Origin: Desulfobacula sp. | Lineage (GTDB): Bacteria; Desulfobacterota; Desulfobacteria; Desulfobacterales; Desulfobacteraceae | Direction: 5' to 3' | Length of the DNA: 7,760 nt | Assembly (NCBI GenBank): GCA_029940245.1 | Contig: JAOZRF010000071.1 | Span: 1-7,760, forward strand | In this document: positions 6,175-7,760 of the stretch, piece by piece | Layout of the letters: every line of letters begins with the position of its first letter | How positions within the stretch are numbered: the first letter of the stretch is position 1 | Notes under the pieces: generated by a model | Told to the model about the DNA's origin: nothing | The model's input: the letters and a program-made list of their open reading frames with translations, nothing else | Databases searched by the model: none | Position numbers and translations under genes: made by a program

Positions 6175-7760
6175 ATGAACAGATTTGCATTCGAATTATC
6201 CAGTTATACCCTTAAAACCTTTTCCGGTTTTTCAAAGGCAAACATCAAAATTCTGGGGAAGCATAACATTCCCGATGGATCGGTTATTTTCACGGCCAAC
6301 CATTTTACAAGGATAGAAACCATATTTCTGCCCTATCACATTCACACCATCACACAAAAGGAAATCTGGTCCCTTGCCTCTGCAGAATTATTTGATGTAC
6401 CGGTTTTACAGGGAGTCTTAAATAATTTTGGTGCTGTATCAACAAAAGACCCCCACAGGGATGAGCTCATATTAAAGACATTATTGTCAGGAAATGTTCA
6501 GTGGATTATTTTCCCCGAAGGCATGATGGTGAAGAATAAAAAACTGATTAAAAGGGATAAATTTGCTCTTACCGAGGACGAGACCATCACACGGCCCCAT
6601 ACGGGTGCAGCCATTGTGGCCCTGCGTTGTGAATTTTATCGTGAACGTCTCAGAAGAATGAAAAAGTTGAATGAATCTGAATTTGATAGACTTGTTAAGG
6701 TCCTTGAAATAGAAAATATTGATCAGGTACTTAACCAGGAAACAATAATTGTTCCGGTTAACATCACCTATTATCCTGCAAGGCCAAGGGAAAATATTTT
6801 AAGTAAAATTGCCGAGATAGTGATGAAAAACCCTTCAAAAAGGGTCATGGACGAATTGATGACGGAAGGCAGCATGCTTTTTTCCAATGTGGATATCAAT
6901 ATCCGCTTTGGTGAACCCATTAATATTAAGGGATATTTAAATGATCCCTATATTGAAAGCATGTTGACCATCAGGCGAAAAATCAAGTTTGATGATGATA
7001 TCACTTCAAAGCAGATAGTAAGGCAGTTTTCCATCAAAATCATGGAAAAATATATGTCAGACGTATATGCCATGACAACACTTAATTATGATCATGTTCT
7101 GGCCTGTATCCTCAAACACTTTCCCTATAGAAAAGATGGAATTGACATATATGAATTCAAATGCAAGGTATATTTTGCAATTGCCTGGCTTGTTTCTCAA
7201 AAAAATTGTTGTTTATCAGATGTGTTTTTTAAAAATCAAATCCATCTTCTTACAGATGACCGGTTTAAACGATTTGCTGATTTTTTTGCCGTTGCTGAAA
7301 ATACAAATGTTATCAAAATAAAGAAAAATAAAATATTTAAAGATCAGACCAAATTCATTACCCGATCAAATTTTCATACCATCAGGATAGAAAATCCCAT
7401 TCTTGTCATGGCCAATGAAATAGAACCGGTAAGGCAGGTTGAAGACTTTTTAAAAAAAGTGGCTCAAAAATCCAAGGATGAAATCATGGGCCTTGTTAAG
7501 GATACTATCCTTGAAAAAATAGATAGGGATTTTTACAGAGATTACAATGATCACTATATAGAAGGAGAATCAAAGGAAAAGAATATTGGAATGCCCTTAT
7601 TTTTAAAACATGAAACTGAAACTACAGGCATCTTATTGATTCATGGGTATATGGCTGCCCCTGAAGAGATGAAAGCCTTTGCACAGTATCTGCATGAAAA
7701 ATCCTTTACTATTTATGCACCAAGACTTAAAGGGCATGGAACAGCACCCGAGGATCTTGC
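6175..7760 (+). CDS. Acyltransferase (LPLAT/PlsB-like) fused to alpha/beta hydrolase, 3' end outside window
   Basis: The frame stays open from the ATG at 6175 to the window end, giving 528 complete codons. Residues about 20-260 form a glycerolipid acyltransferase domain. Block I is NHFTRIET with H43-x4-E48. Block II is probably NNFGAVSTKDPHRDE (83-97). Block III is FPEG (113-116) in VQWIIFPEGMM. Block IV is IIVPVNITYYPA (191-202), and the domain closes with IRFGEPINI (243-251). The general base pair is HX4E, not the usual HX4D. Residues about 265-475 are a largely helical stretch I do not recognise. From about 480 an alpha/beta hydrolase of the lysophospholipase/carboxylesterase type begins: GILLIHGYMAAPEEM with the oxyanion-hole HG (490-491), then YAPRLKGHGTAPEDL. 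The nucleophile Ser and the rest of the triad would lie beyond the window. No signal peptide is obvious. Acyl transfer to a lysolipid or glycerol phosphate plus ester cleavage in one chain suggests lipid remodelling (inference). Confidence 0.85.
   Translation, partial: MNRFAFELSSYTLKTFSGFSKANIKILGKHNIPDGSVIFTANHFTRIETIFLPYHIHTITQKEIWSLASAELFDVPVLQGVLNNFGAVSTKDPHRDELILKTLLSGNVQWIIFPEGMMVKNKKLIKRDKFALTEDETITRPHTGAAIVALRCEFYRERLRRMKKLNESEFDRLVKVLEIENIDQVLNQETIIVPVNITYYPARPRENILSKIAEIVMKNPSKRVMDELMTEGSMLFSNVDINIRFGEPINIKGYLNDPYIESMLTIRRKIKFDDDITSKQIVRQFSIKIMEKYMSDVYAMTTLNYDHVLACILKHFPYRKDGIDIYEFKCKVYFAIAWLVSQKNCCLSDVFFKNQIHLLTDDRFKRFADFFAVAENTNVIKIKKNKIFKDQTKFITRSNFHTIRIENPILVMANEIEPVRQVEDFLKKVAQKSKDEIMGLVKDTILEKIDRDFYRDYNDHYIEGESKEKNIGMPLFLKHETETTGILLIHGYMAAPEEMKAFAQYLHEKSFTIYAPRLKGHGTAPEDL

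Noticed and set aside
7088..7321. A 77-codon open frame in another frame within the acyltransferase-hydrolase gene.
   Set aside because: It is inside a continuous, better supported frame with recognisable domains at both ends and has no ribosome binding site of note.

Overview
The window is ordinary chromosomal DNA of an anaerobic, AT-rich (roughly 40% G+C by eye) bacterium. The best fit is a sulfate-reducing deltaproteobacterium of the Desulfobacteraceae type (Desulfobacula/Desulfobacter-like). This is inferred from the Cys-rich ferredoxin-like proteins, the NIL-ferredoxin next to a tRNA thiolase, and the general protein flavour; no rRNA or other taxonomic marker is present. I see no mobile elements, CRISPR arrays, tRNA or rRNA genes.

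Layout. (1) Positions 2-1306, plus strand: the C-terminal third of DnaE, the DNA polymerase III alpha subunit, cut by the window's left edge. (2) 1372-2136, plus: a DjlA-like membrane-anchored TerB + J-domain co-chaperone. (3) 6019 down to 2145, minus strand: a tight four-gene operon transcribed leftwards. Its order is NIL-domain ferredoxin, MnmA-type tRNA 2-thiouridylase, MtaB-type tRNA methylthiotransferase, and a 354-residue multi-[4Fe-4S] protein with a winged-helix-like N-terminus. The first two junctions are 4-nt ATGA stop/start overlaps and the third is a 25-nt gap. The operon converges tail to tail on the DjlA gene with only 8 nt between stop codons. (4) 6175 to the right edge, plus: a long open frame with no stop, encoding an acyltransferase (LPLAT/PlsB-like) domain, a middle region, and the start of an alpha/beta-hydrolase domain. 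It is a two-enzyme fusion cut by the window end.

The four-gene operon is the most interesting part. MnmA puts sulfur on U34, and MtaB puts a methylthio group on t6A37. Some tRNAs, such as tRNA-Lys(UUU) in Bacillus, carry both changes, so the two enzymes can act on one anticodon loop. The MnmA here has Cys where the E. coli enzyme has Asp (PNPC-x-x-C instead of PNPD-x-x-C). With the distal Cys this makes three cysteines, the pattern of [4Fe-4S]-dependent tRNA thiolases. A NIL-ferredoxin fused to it by translational coupling suggests a sulfide/ferredoxin-fed thiolation route rather than a classical persulfide relay (inference).

The 155-bp divergent intergenic region (6020-6174) holds two good sigma-70-like promoters. 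They point in opposite directions and their elements interleave: each -10 lies in the other's spacer. An ATACAT-N7-ATGTAT dyad sits on the leftward -35 and at the predicted rightward start. This predicts mutually exclusive or co-regulated expression of the tRNA-thiolation operon and the acyltransferase-hydrolase gene.
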